The notes beneath the pieces are model-generated. The model made no database searches, had not been told where the DNA came from, and was given only the letters and a program-made list of their open reading frames with translations. A stretch of 64,000 nt of DNA, taken from an uncultured Bacteroidales bacterium (GTDB taxonomy: Bacteria > Bacteroidota > Bacteroidia > Bacteroidales > F082). The stretch is from contig ONJF01000011.1 in NCBI GenBank assembly GCA_900318085.1, forward strand, positions 1 to 64,000. Direction: 5' to 3'. Numbering within the stretch: the stretch's first letter is position 1; the number at the start of each line of letters is the position of its first letter. Positions 52,036 through 60,951 of this stretch are shown here, piece by piece. The position numbers and the translations under genes are program-made.

Positions 52036-53778
52036 TTAGTAAGCTTTATATTTGTCGCCAGTCTTCTCGATGAGGATGCGATAGTACTCGTCGCTATACT
52101 TGGGGTGCTCGCTCTTGATGGGCGTGTATTTGCTGCCGGGTTTAGTGGGTTGAGCGGTGTTGAGGTTGCCGTCCATATATTTCATGAACAGTTCTTGATA
52201 GAAACGCTTCCACATGGCCGTCAAATCATTGGCAGCGTCGTAGGAGAACTTGGTAAGCTCCCTGACTTGGGCTTCCCTGCCCTTGATGGTATTGACGCGC
52301 TTGTCCAAGGCGGGGATGACAGATTCAACCCATTTCGTCTCCAAGCTGCGCTGCATCTTTCTGATTTCGGGATGGATGTAGTCATACTTGGTGTAGGCCC
52401 AGTTGCTCATCTGGTTGAAGGTCCAGAAGGCGGAAGTCTCCGACCACTCGCTCATCGAGCCATTGCCTTCGCGGAAGCACTCGGGGATCTCGGTCATACA
52501 AGTGTACATCGGGCAGTAGACGGTGTTGTCGGTGTCGTCGACGCCGAACCAAATGATGCCACCGATGGGCCATTCCCAATAGCCACGGCTCTGGGCCACG
52601 AAGCTAAAGCCCGTCTGCTGGGTGGCGGTGGTACGCTCGTGCACATAGGTCACACCGTCGACTTCCCAGTCCATGGGACGCCAGCGGTAGGGGCAGTGGA
52701 ACGGACCAGCGCCCACATCTTGCGACATGTCGAGGTCGGTGCCTTCGAGGTGGTCGCGCATGAAGTCCATCATGTCGAGGACGCTCACCTTCTTGTTGGG
52801 CTTCACCCAAAGCGGCATGCGGTTGGTCGGGAAGTTGTCGGGGGTCTGGCACATGCCAGGAGTGTATGGCTGAACGCGCTTGATGTCGCGACCCGTGGCA
52901 TAGCCCCAATAGTCCTTCATGTTGTCGGTCACCTTGTTGAACATGGCCCACACGCGGAGGTCGCAGAAACGGGCACCGTCGAAGGTAACGGGGTTGTATA
53001 CATCGGAGAACGAGAACTTATCGTCAGGACCGTTATACAGCTTGGCTTGCTTGGCGAAGCTGATGACATCGTCGGCATAGACGCAGTCAATGTTCGGGTC
53101 TTTCAGGAGCTTGTCGATGTTCTTGAAGGTGATGCTAGTCTTGCACTTGCGTGAGGCCAGGGGGAAAGTGGTGATACGAGCCTGGTTTGCGTGACCGCTC
53201 ACATAACCGTCGGGGATGCGGCGGGCCACCCACACGGCACCTTTGTTGGCCTTGCCTTTGCCGATCATCTCGAGAATCCAACACTCTTCGGTGTCGCTGA
53301 TGCTGAATGACTCGCCCTCACTCACGTAACCATAGTTGGCCACCAACTCGCCCATGCATTTGATGGCTTCGCGAGCGTTCTTGGCACGCTGCAAAGTGAT
53401 GTAAATCAGGCTACCATAGTCGATAATGCCGGGGCCTTCCCAGAGGCTTTCGATGCCACCGTAAGTAGTTTCGCCAATAGCCAGTTGATATTCATTCATG
53501 TTACCGACCACATTGTAGGTGTGGGCCACCTGCGGGATTTGGCCGCGATACATGCCACCGTCCCAATCATAGACGTCAAGCATGGCACCGGCCGGCCAGT
53601 CAGTGGCAGGATAATGGTAAAGTTCGCCATACAGCACATGGCTGTCGGCGGCATAGCTAATCATGCAGGAGCCGTCGGTCGAAGCGCCTTTGGTGATTAA
53701 AAAGTTAGTGCAGGCGTTGGCTTTCCCAAAGGAAAAAACGAGGGCCAAGGCCAGGATTGCGGTGAATACTTTTTTCAT
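52036..53778 (-). CDS. C69 family dipeptidase (PepD-like)
   Basis: 580 residues from ATG 53778. Signal peptide ends just before ACTNFLI; in the C69 family the Cys at this place becomes the N-terminal nucleophile after cleavage. The rest shows GASTDGSCMISYAADSH, the SDTEECWILEM block and a long C-terminal region. It cleaves dipeptides, probably in the periplasm, complementing the S46 peptidase. An ATG at 53841 is upstream of the promoter and is rejected. Confidence 0.88.
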   Translation of the reverse strand: MKKVFTAILALALVFSFGKANACTNFLITKGASTDGSCMISYAADSHVLYGELYHYPATDWPAGAMLDVYDWDGGMYRGQIPQVAHTYNVVGNMNEYQLAIGETTYGGIESLWEGPGIIDYGSLIYITLQRAKNAREAIKCMGELVANYGYVSEGESFSISDTEECWILEMIGKGKANKGAVWVARRIPDGYVSGHANQARITTFPLASRKCKTSITFKNIDKLLKDPNIDCVYADDVISFAKQAKLYNGPDDKFSFSDVYNPVTFDGARFCDLRVWAMFNKVTDNMKDYWGYATGRDIKRVQPYTPGMCQTPDNFPTNRMPLWVKPNKKVSVLDMMDFMRDHLEGTDLDMSQDVGAGPFHCPYRWRPMDWEVDGVTYVHERTTATQQTGFSFVAQSRGYWEWPIGGIIWFGVDDTDNTVYCPMYTCMTEIPECFREGNGSMSEWSETSAFWTFNQMSNWAYTKYDYIHPEIRKMQRSLETKWVESVIPALDKRVNTIKGREAQVRELTKFSYDAANDLTAMWKRFYQELFMKYMDGNLNTAQPTKPGSKYTPIKSEHPKYSDEYYRILIEKTGDKYKAY

Positions 53779-53818
53779 ATTGGTAGATTTTATTGTTTGT
53801 TGCACAAAAAAAACGCCA

Positions 53819-53826
53819 CAAAGATA
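53819..53826 (-). promoter_or_regulatory. -7 element for the C69 peptidase gene
   Basis: TATCTTTG on the minus strand, 40 bp before the ATG; a CAAA/TTTG element at 53844-53847 could be the -33 box though the spacing of 17 bp is short. Confidence 0.55.
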
Positions 53827-53994
53827 GGAAAATAATCGCACTCCAAAAGAAATAATACAACATTATTGATTTACAATAATATATCCGACAACAAACGACA
53901 ACAAACGACTGCTGTCGACTACAAATGTTTAATCAACGGATAGGTTTGGACGGATGGTTTTTCTTTGCACAACGAAATCATTAAACATTATCTT

Positions 53995-54569
53995 ATGGAA
54001 ACACCTGAATATGTCGAAGGTATCCCGACAGAGAAGAAAAGAGTAAAAGAACGATTTGACCTCATCAAATCTTACTACGAAAAGCTTTGGAAAGACCTGC
54101 AACGAGAAACTGGCAGCAACTTTATCCATAACAAGTTTCTCGATGCCATTGTTTACATTGTGAAAACGAAAGTGATAAGAAAACGGCCCGAGAGGCTTTA
54201 CACAACTGGAAATCAACATACGCAGTCAAGCACTTGAAACAAGTGGTTGAAAATGCAAGTCCGCTGGAAGGAATGCCCTTGTTTTCGTCGATAAAAGATG
54301 GAGCACAAAAGAAAAACGGTTACAAGAATCTGATTCTCCTATACTACAAGTTTGAGGACGAACAGAAACCTTACCTCAACTTCATGGTAAAACTAACCAT
54401 CGGTGTAACAGCATCAAGCAAACACATACAATATAGTGTAAACAAGGTGGAAGTGAACACGGCAAAAAAAAACCGACCAAGTTACACAGTACCTCACTTT
54501 CGTTTGGACCGTCCATGGTCGGATTGGTTTTTCACCGCACTCTACATTACCTCTCGCCTAAACAATTAG
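53995..54569 (+). pseudogene. Frameshifted small ORF of unknown function
   Basis: Two overlapping frames (53995-54237 and 54234-54569) become one if a single A is restored near 54168-54172: the frame then reads on through KTAREALHNWKSTYAVKHLKQ into the second ORF. The restored product would be about 190 residues, soluble and lysine-rich, ending in strands (NLILLYYKF, YLNFMVKL). I do not recognise the family; the layout recalls small domains from mobile elements but this is a guess. The DNA is AT-rich compared with its neighbours, and the spacer before it (53779-53994) holds the C69 promoter and a doubled GACAACAAAC. Confidence 0.65.
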
Positions 54570-54706
54570 AATGTATACGGTTTAGAACAAATACCAAAAA
54601 GCAGTTAACCCGACTTATTTGTTTGCAGATCTGCTCTCGGCTTTTTTTCTGGCTGCAAAATTACAACAAAAACTAATACCCCACCACAAAAATGAAAAAT
54701 AATCAC

Positions 54707-54714
54707 TACTTTAG
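54707..54714 (+). promoter_or_regulatory. Possible -7 element for the Pif1-like helicase gene
   Basis: TACTTTAG, one mismatch to TAnnTTTG, 22 bp before the ATG at 54737. If used it excludes the ATG at 54692. Confidence 0.4.
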
Positions 54715-54736
54715 CCAAATGAACACAATCCAAAAC

Positions 54737-57241
54737 ATGGCGCAGCAAACCTTTACTAACCAGAAACTTGAGTTCGTTGAAGAGTTGGTACTCTACACCG
54801 ACGCCCATATCTTCCTCACAGGAAGAGCTGGCACAGGAAAGACCACTTTTTTGAAGAACCTGCCACTGAAGACCTACAAACGCATGGTCGTGGTGGCTCC
54901 CACTGGCGTGGCTGCCATCAACGCTGGTGGACAGACCATCCACTCGTTCTTCCAGCTGCCTTTTGGACCGCAACTGCCTGAAAACGCATTGGGCAAAGGC
55001 TACAATGCAAAAACACTGGCTGCACAATACCAAAAACTCAACAAGAAGAAAATCAACCTGATGCGCAGCCTCGACCTGCTCATCATCGATGAGATCAGTA
55101 TGGTGCGTGCCGATGTCTTGGATGCCATTGATGCCGTGTTACGCCGTGTGCGGCGTTCGCAGAAACCCTTCGGCGGTCTGCAACTGCTGATGATTGGCGA
55201 TGTACACCAGCTTGCACCCGTGGCCAAGCCCGAAGAATGGGAAGTGCTGTCACCCTATTACGAAACGCCTTACTTCTTCGGTAGCCAGGTGCTGAAAAAG
55301 GCACCTTACGTCTGCGTGGAGCTGGAACATATCTACCGCCAACACGATGACGACTTCATTTCCCTGTTGAACAAGGTGCGCAACAACCAAATGGATGCCG
55401 ATTGCGTAAGGGTGCTCAACAGCCGCTTCAAACCATGCTTCGTGCCCAAAGACGAGGAAGGGTACATCACTCTGACCACCCACAACTACCAAGCCGACCA
55501 AATCAACGAGTCGAAACTGGCTGCCATAAAGGAAAAGACGCTGACTTTCAAGGCAGAGGTCCATGGCACCTTCCCCGAAAACACCTATCCTACCAAGGAA
55601 GAGCTCGAACTGAAGATTGGAGCGCAGGTGATGTTTGTCAAAAACGACCCAACCCCTGAAAAGGCTTTCTTTAACGGCAAAATCGGACGGTTGGTAGGCT
55701 ACGATGAAAAGGAAGGCACTGTCACCGTGTTGAGTGATGGCGAGCGTATCACTGTGCCGAAGCTGAAATGGCAGAACATGGAATATACCATCAATGCTGA
55801 TAACCAGGATATCGAAGAAAAGGAAATCGGCAGCTTTACCCAAATCCCTTTGCGTCTGGCTTGGGCGGTCACCATCCACAAGAGCCAAGGTCTTACTTTT
55901 GACAAAGTCATCGTCGATGCGGGACAAGCCTTTGCGCACGGACAGGTCTATGTCGCCCTCAGCCGTTGCACCTCGTTGGAAGGCCTCGTGCTGAAAACGC
56001 GCATCAGCTCCAACGCCTTGGTCAACGATTTCTCCGTCAACCAATTTGTTGAAATGCTTCCCGAGAAGGAACCCACCCAAGAAAAAGTCGACCAGCTGCG
56101 CCATGACTACGAGCTGGAGACCATTCTCGAACTCATCGACTTCGATGGCATCTACAAAGACTTTGGCAGGCTGACGAAGGTGATTTACGACAATGACACC
56201 CTCTTTGAGCACTCTTTGATCCAAGATCTCTCGCAGCGACGCAACAAGATTCACGAGGAACTTTGTTCTATCGGATTCAAGTTCGAAAGTCAGATTCGGA
56301 AACTACATGACCAAGCACCTTCGTGCGAACAAAACCCAGCCTTGCAGGAGCGATTAATAAAAGGTGTAACCTATTTCGACGAGCATTTGAAAGCCATTGC
56401 CAAAGGATTGTTCGACTTACCTTTCAAGACTGACAACCAAGCCATCAATGACCAACTCACAGAGGCATTGAAGTTGCTCAAAGAAGACGTTTATCTAAAA
56501 GGTTGTTGTTTGGAGGCATGCAAAGACGGATTCACGGTCAGGGAATACCAAAAGACCAAGTCAGTGAAAGCCATCGAGGCAGAGAAAAGCGGGAAGAAGA
56601 AAGTGGAAATCAAGGATGATGTCATGGACAAGAGTCCGCTATACGCCCAACTGCGTGCATGGCGCTCGCGCAAAGCCGATGAACTCGAAGCAGAACTCTA
56701 TACCATCATCCCCAACAAACCGCTGAAACTCATTGCCCAAGAGAAACCAGTCACTTTACAGAACTTGAAACAAATTGAGGGCATGGGGCCGAAGCGTGTG
56801 AAAGCATACGGTGCCGAAATTCTCGACATCGTCCTGCGCTTCATAGGCGAAAACCCCGAAACTGCCGACATTGGTGAGATGCCGGAAGAACCCGAAAAAA
56901 AAGAGAAGAAACAAAAAGGCGAGACCTATCTCGTCACCAAATCGATGTTCGACAATGGCATGTCGGTCGAGGCTATCGCCAAAGAAAGAGGTTTTGTCAC
57001 CAGCACAATTTACAGCCATTTGGCGCATTTGGTGGAGCAAGGCCTGATTGATGCATCTCAATTTATTGACAAAGAAAAATATAACGAAATCTTGGACTAT
57101 TTCGAATCAACCTTCGATCCCAATCTCACAGCAGCCAAGGATGTACTCGGTGAAGAATACCAATATGGAGAAATCAGAGCCGTCCTCGCCGAGCTCCAAC
57201 GCGAGCACTTCTTTGACAACCCACCACAAGAGGAGGACTAA
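54737..57241 (+). CDS. Pif1-like DNA helicase with HRDC and HTH domains
   Basis: 834 residues from ATG 54737 (alternatives at 54692 and 54719). SF1 helicase with Walker A TGRAGTGKTT, the VVAPTGVAAINAGG and TIHSFFQLPFG motifs of the Pif1/RRM3 group, Walker B LLIIDEISMVRADVLD, and the C-terminal VTIHKSQGLTFDKVIVD and YVALSRCTSLEGL motifs. After it come an HRDC-like domain with a GMGPKRVKAYG helix-hairpin-helix turn and a final helix-turn-helix (SVEAIAKERGFVTSTIYSHLAHL). It probably unwinds DNA at G-quadruplexes or forks. Right after it lies the palindrome cluster of the RAYT. Confidence 0.88.
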   Translation: MAQQTFTNQKLEFVEELVLYTDAHIFLTGRAGTGKTTFLKNLPLKTYKRMVVVAPTGVAAINAGGQTIHSFFQLPFGPQLPENALGKGYNAKTLAAQYQKLNKKKINLMRSLDLLIIDEISMVRADVLDAIDAVLRRVRRSQKPFGGLQLLMIGDVHQLAPVAKPEEWEVLSPYYETPYFFGSQVLKKAPYVCVELEHIYRQHDDDFISLLNKVRNNQMDADCVRVLNSRFKPCFVPKDEEGYITLTTHNYQADQINESKLAAIKEKTLTFKAEVHGTFPENTYPTKEELELKIGAQVMFVKNDPTPEKAFFNGKIGRLVGYDEKEGTVTVLSDGERITVPKLKWQNMEYTINADNQDIEEKEIGSFTQIPLRLAWAVTIHKSQGLTFDKVIVDAGQAFAHGQVYVALSRCTSLEGLVLKTRISSNALVNDFSVNQFVEMLPEKEPTQEKVDQLRHDYELETILELIDFDGIYKDFGRLTKVIYDNDTLFEHSLIQDLSQRRNKIHEELCSIGFKFESQIRKLHDQAPSCEQNPALQERLIKGVTYFDEHLKAIAKGLFDLPFKTDNQAINDQLTEALKLLKEDVYLKGCCLEACKDGFTVREYQKTKSVKAIEAEKSGKKKVEIKDDVMDKSPLYAQLRAWRSRKADELEAELYTIIPNKPLKLIAQEKPVTLQNLKQIEGMGPKRVKAYGAEILDIVLRFIGENPETADIGEMPEEPEKKEKKQKGETYLVTKSMFDNGMSVEAIAKERGFVTSTIYSHLAHLVEQGLIDASQFIDKEKYNEILDYFESTFDPNLTAAKDVLGEEYQYGEIRAVLAELQREHFFDNPPQEED

Positions 57242-57247
57242 TCCAAA

Positions 57248-57398
57248 GCGTGTCGAAGACACGCTATCCTATTTACCCCACATGCAGTGTGGGGCTGCAC
57301 ACACCACACGGATACACCAGCGTGTCGAAGACACGCCATCCCACTACCCCACATGCAGTGTGGGGAGACACAGACCATCCACCCCACACTGTGTGGGG
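57248..57398. repeat. REP-like palindrome cluster, left of the RAYT
   Basis: Five palindromes: GCGTGTCGAAGACACGC at 57248-57264 and 57320-57336; CCCCACATGCAGTGTGGGG at 57276-57294 and 57347-57365; CCCCACACTGTGTGGGG at 57382-57398. The two types alternate in the order A-B-A-B-B. Confidence 0.92.
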
Positions 57399-57416
57399 CC
57401 CACAAAACACATCACC

Positions 57417-57869
57417 ATGAGCTACACAACATCATACTACCACATCGTCATCCGCACCTACCGCAGCGAACCCACCATCAACGAGGAACACGAGCGGGAG
57501 CTGTACGCCTACATCTATGGCATTGCAAAGAATCTGAAATGCCAAACCTACCGCATAGGCGGCATTGCCGACCATATACACATGTTCGTATCATTGCCGT
57601 CATACCTGTCGCTGGCCTCGTTCGTGCAGCGAGTGAAGACAGACAGCAGCAAGTGGCTGAAAGCAAGTCCACATTTCCCAGACTTTCGTGGCTGGGGACG
57701 AGAGTATGCCGGTTTTAGTTATAGCTTGCGCGACAAAGACATGATCGTAGGCTACATCAAGAAACAGAAGGAGCATCATCGTAAGAAGACTTTTGCCGAG
57801 GAGCATCGAGCTTTCCTGACGGAGAATGGGGTCAGTATCGACGAGCGATACTTCCTACGAGATGACTAG
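57417..57869 (+). CDS. REP-associated tyrosine transposase (RAYT, IS200-like Y1)
   Basis: 150 residues from ATG 57417 (the frame is open further upstream but that part is read from repeats). A Y1 HUH transposase: the metal-binding HUH motif is HIHMF (near 54), the nucleophile is probably the Tyr in VGYIKKQKEHH (near 116). RAYT proteins are single-copy domesticated relatives of IS200 TnpA that act on REP palindromes. Here the gene is flanked on both sides by two palindrome types, as expected. It should bind and cut single-stranded hairpins of that type. It appears intact. Confidence 0.9.
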   Translation: MSYTTSYYHIVIRTYRSEPTINEEHERELYAYIYGIAKNLKCQTYRIGGIADHIHMFVSLPSYLSLASFVQRVKTDSSKWLKASPHFPDFRGWGREYAGFSYSLRDKDMIVGYIKKQKEHHRKKTFAEEHRAFLTENGVSIDERYFLRDD

Positions 57870-57871
57870 TA

Positions 57872-58115
57872 GCGTGTCTTCGACACGCGGTGTAGAGAGA
57901 CGAACAATGTGGAGAGCAGGGCGGTGTAGGACGCACGCCCCCACACTGCGAGTATGAGGATAATAGGATAGCGTGTCTCTGACACGCAGCGCGTGCTTAA
58001 GCATGACCTATTATCCCCAACAAAAGACATAGCTCTCCACTGCGCACCCCGTCCCCTCCCGTGTCGAAGACACGACATCCTACTTACCCCACACCAAACG
58101 CAGTGCGGTGTGGGG
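57872..58115. repeat. REP-like palindrome cluster, right of the RAYT
   Basis: GCGTGTCTTCGACACGC at 57872-57888, GCGTGTCTCTGACACGC at 57971-57987, CGTGTCGAAGACACG at 58060-58074 and a longer CCCCACACC / GGTGTGGGG pair at 58087-58115. The first is an inverted copy of the left type. GGATAATAGG (57958-57967) and CCTATTATCC (58007-58016) enclose the second palindrome. No gene is seen between 57870 and 58262; after 58115 only an AT-rich stretch and a promoter remain. Confidence 0.9.
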
Positions 58116-58233
58116 GCACAACAACCACAAAAAAACTTGTAATAAAAAGCAACAACACCCTGATTATCAGCATCAATTTATTGTAAAAGTTTGTAATCGC
58201 CCCTTCGCGTGTAAAAAAGCTCAATTTTAGTTA

Positions 58234-58241
58234 TATTTTTG
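58234..58241 (+). promoter_or_regulatory. -7 element for the TPR-HTH gene
   Basis: TATTTTTG, 21 bp before the ATG at 58263. It overlaps the alternative start at 58239, which is therefore rejected. Confidence 0.6.
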
Positions 58242-58262
58242 CGTTTGAAAAACGAACGTAAT

Positions 58263-59840
58263 ATGAACTGCATTTCGGTCATGATAAATAAACGCTTTTT
58301 GCTCTTACTTGGAGTGGTCCTGCTCCTCCCCGCTTGCAATACCAAAAGCAAGTCGGAAAGGATGCAAGCCGTGGTCGACGAGGTACGCACCAAATACAAG
58401 GCCTACGAGGACATCAGCCAGGATGACCAAATCTTTGAGGCTTACGACTTCTTCGTGAAGCAAAAGGATTATGGCAACGCTGCGCCTGCCGCCCTCTATA
58501 GCGGTTGCGTGCGCCAAGCCAAAAAGGAATACGAGTCGGCGATGAACTGCTACAAGGAAGCTGACAAGTACGGCAGGATGATCGGCGACTCGGTCAGTGC
58601 GGCCTTCGCTCAATATTATATAGGTGACCTGCTCAACAACAGTGGCAACGAAGCCGAAGCCATCACCAACTACAAAGCCGCGGCCGAGTTGTGGGGCGAC
58701 AGTCTTTCGCGCAAAGCGAAATGCCTCAATGCCGTGGCCATGATGAACATCGTCATCGACGAGTATGACAGCGCCTTTGTCTATCTCGACCAAGCCTTGC
58801 ATTTGGCCCAAACCGCCCAAGACAAGGTGACAGAAGCCTCGGTTTGGAACAACTATTCCGTTGCCTATCAGCTTCTTGATAAATACGATGAAGCCAAAGA
58901 ATGCTTGCGGAAAGCCTTACCTCTAACCGACCAAAAACGCCGTCCCATCGCCTTGCTCAACCTCGCCAAGGTGCATTTGGCCTTGGAGGAGCGCGACTCA
59001 CTAAATTATTATAAAGCACAGATGCTCAGCGCAATAGAGGAAACAGACATCAAACCAGAGACACAAGCTGCCGTATATGGATTTTTGATTAAGGACGCTC
59101 TTGCAGTAGATGACTATGAAAGTGCCTACCAGTTTGAAAAACAGCACGAACAGGTGGCTTTGGACATCCTTGGCGACAAAACCCAAAGCTCCGTCCTCGA
59201 AATCCAGAAGAAATACGACTTTGAGGCACAGGCCAACCAACACAACCGCCAAATGCTTTCACGACAAAGGCTAATCATCATACTAACCATAGTCCTGATT
59301 GCGGCCTTGATTTTAGTCACCATATTGATTCTCAACGCTTTGAAAAAGAAGCGCATCGAGGCCGAAATCAACGCGAACTTGCTGGAACTGAAAAAACGCA
59401 ACGCGCAACAACAGCAAGAGCAGACTGCAATGCAAGCACAATACGATGAACTACAAAAACAGAGCGCGCAGCAAAGCGAACTACAAGCAGAATTCGGCGA
59501 CAAGCTGAAAGATGAATACCTGCAAAAATGCAACATCATCCGCTGCTTCGAAGTGTTGTCGCGCGACAGGAGCAACCCAATTGCTTTCAAGGACTTGGAG
59601 AAGTCGCTTTTTGACGGCGAAGACCATTGGGCGGGTTTCGAAGCCGCTTTCGAAGGGGTACATCCGGGGTTCATTGCTTCTGTCAGGGAACATTATCCCG
59701 ACTTGACCGAAACAGAGTTCCGCTATTGCTTGCTGTCGAACTTCAAATTGTCTCGCCAAGAATATGCCGATGTGCTCGGTTGCAGCGTCTATAATGTGGA
59801 TAAAGTTCGCGCAAGCCTCAACAATAAAATGAAGGAATAA
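58263..59840 (+). CDS. TPR membrane protein with C-terminal helix-turn-helix
   Basis: 525 residues from ATG 58263. A signal peptide with a lipobox-like LLPAC, then TPR-type helical repeats (about 60-300: for example ALYSGCVRQAKKEYESAMN and ASVWNNYSVAYQLLDKYDEA), a membrane helix (IIILTIVLIAALILVTI, near 340), a coiled coil rich in Gln and Lys, and a C-terminal helix-turn-helix (LTETEFRYCLLSNFKLSRQEYADVLG region) resembling LuxR-type DNA-binding domains. This is a known Bacteroidota layout for an envelope sensor joined to a cytoplasmic DNA-binding domain. It stands 10 bp upstream of the duplicated cassette, which it probably regulates. Confidence 0.75.
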   Translation: MNCISVMINKRFLLLLGVVLLLPACNTKSKSERMQAVVDEVRTKYKAYEDISQDDQIFEAYDFFVKQKDYGNAAPAALYSGCVRQAKKEYESAMNCYKEADKYGRMIGDSVSAAFAQYYIGDLLNNSGNEAEAITNYKAAAELWGDSLSRKAKCLNAVAMMNIVIDEYDSAFVYLDQALHLAQTAQDKVTEASVWNNYSVAYQLLDKYDEAKECLRKALPLTDQKRRPIALLNLAKVHLALEERDSLNYYKAQMLSAIEETDIKPETQAAVYGFLIKDALAVDDYESAYQFEKQHEQVALDILGDKTQSSVLEIQKKYDFEAQANQHNRQMLSRQRLIIILTIVLIAALILVTILILNALKKKRIEAEINANLLELKKRNAQQQQEQTAMQAQYDELQKQSAQQSELQAEFGDKLKDEYLQKCNIIRCFEVLSRDRSNPIAFKDLEKSLFDGEDHWAGFEAAFEGVHPGFIASVREHYPDLTETEFRYCLLSNFKLSRQEYADVLGCSVYNVDKVRASLNNKMKE

Positions 59841-59850
59841 TCATAAAACC

Positions 59851-60315
59851 ATGAAATACAGAAATTTGACTTTTATCATTCTCACCGCTATCATTTTAAT
59901 GGTGGTTTCGTGCAAGAAGTTCAATCCTTTTGAAAACTCCAAGCCCACAATGGAATATGTCTCGGGCAACGAAAAAGACAAAATCGACCTGAAGGGCTCT
60001 ATGATCAAACCCGACATGCGGTATGTCAACATCTACGCGGAATTGGTGGGAAAGACAGTTTACGTCTATTTCAACGAGACCGTAGAGGACTGCCTGCTGA
60101 CCCTTTCCGCCGAAAACGGAGACGTTTTGTATGCCAGGAACGTGAAGAAACAGTATCCGGCCACCATCCGCATCTACATGGAAAACGAACCCACAGGCGA
60201 ATATCGACTCTACGTCACCAACGAGACGGAGGAAGCCTCGGCATGGTTCCATTTCGAGAATGCAGAATCGCCTAACCGCGCACCCGTCCCTATCAAAGTC
60301 CTATTTGAAGAGTAA
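59851..60315 (+). CDS. DUF3244-family lipoprotein, copy 1
   Basis: 154 residues. Signal peptide and lipobox (VVSC, Cys21), then a single beta-sandwich domain: KTVYVYFNETVEDCLLTLSAENGDVLYARNV and TGEYRLYVTNE are the DUF3244-type strands. Function of the family is unknown. First gene of the duplicated cassette; similar to the gene at 61527, which has the same KDKIDLKGS / KNKIDIKGS start. Confidence 0.78.
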   Translation: MKYRNLTFIILTAIILMVVSCKKFNPFENSKPTMEYVSGNEKDKIDLKGSMIKPDMRYVNIYAELVGKTVYVYFNETVEDCLLTLSAENGDVLYARNVKKQYPATIRIYMENEPTGEYRLYVTNETEEASAWFHFENAESPNRAPVPIKVLFEE

Positions 60316-60339
60316 TAAATCATTAAAATTCAATAGTAT

Positions 60340-60945
60340 ATGAAAAAACACATCATGATTGCCTTGGCTTTGGCTCTTTGTCTGCCAGCCTTGGCGCAAG
60401 AGGAAGAAAAAGAACGTCACGTCAGCGATGAAATCAGCATCGGCTACGGATTCCATCCAGTGAGCGGCGATTACTTCGGCATGGATGCCATGCGTTTCAA
60501 CTACTGGATCGACAAAGTAGGAGCAATTTATGGTTCTTACACTCACTTCTTCAACAAGGTGGTCGGCGTAGGCGGCACCTATTGCTTCGACCCGAGAATC
60601 ATCGACTACACCTACAACGGCTTAGTCACCAATAACCCCTTGATCTGCACACTCAATGAGTCGTCCCATTCCGTGATGGGTCATGTGAAACTCAATTGCA
60701 TCAACAAGAAGCATTTTGTCCTATACACCAAGTTTGACGCGGGCATCTGCTTTTGGGGCTACAAACTCAAAGAATTCCAGCCAGAGTATTTTGCTGTTGA
60801 ACTCCCCGACCAGCATTGCTGCTTCGCATGGCAAGCCGCTGTTGGCATCGAGGTTGGCAACGAACGCGTTGCAGGATTCCTGCAATGTGGAGTTGGCATG
60901 GAAGGCAACTATAGTTTAGGAATCAGATACAAATTCAATAAATAA
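60340..60945 (+). CDS. Putative outer-membrane barrel protein, cassette copy 1
   Basis: 201 residues. Signal peptide (ending PALAQ), then alternating amphipathic strands (ISIGYGFHPVSG, AIYGSYTHFFNKVVGVGGTYCF, SVMGHVKLNCI, GFLQCGVGMEGNYSLGIRYKF) with an aromatic last-but-one residue, typical of a small 8-strand barrel. I recognise no named family. Its relative at 61972 is frameshifted. Confidence 0.7.
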   Translation: MKKHIMIALALALCLPALAQEEEKERHVSDEISIGYGFHPVSGDYFGMDAMRFNYWIDKVGAIYGSYTHFFNKVVGVGGTYCFDPRIIDYTYNGLVTNNPLICTLNESSHSVMGHVKLNCINKKHFVLYTKFDAGICFWGYKLKEFQPEYFAVELPDQHCCFAWQAAVGIEVGNERVAGFLQCGVGMEGNYSLGIRYKFNK

Positions 60946-60951
60946 CACACT

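Noticed and set aside
57048-57416. Upstream extension of the RAYT frame
   Set aside because: It is read from the helicase gene's 3' end and the palindrome cluster; the first 123 residues have no Y1 match, while ATG 57417 starts the domain exactly.
57248-58115. CRISPR array
   Set aside because: The repeats are palindromes of two types with uneven spacing and inverted copies, no regular spacers and no cas genes; the RAYT explains them.
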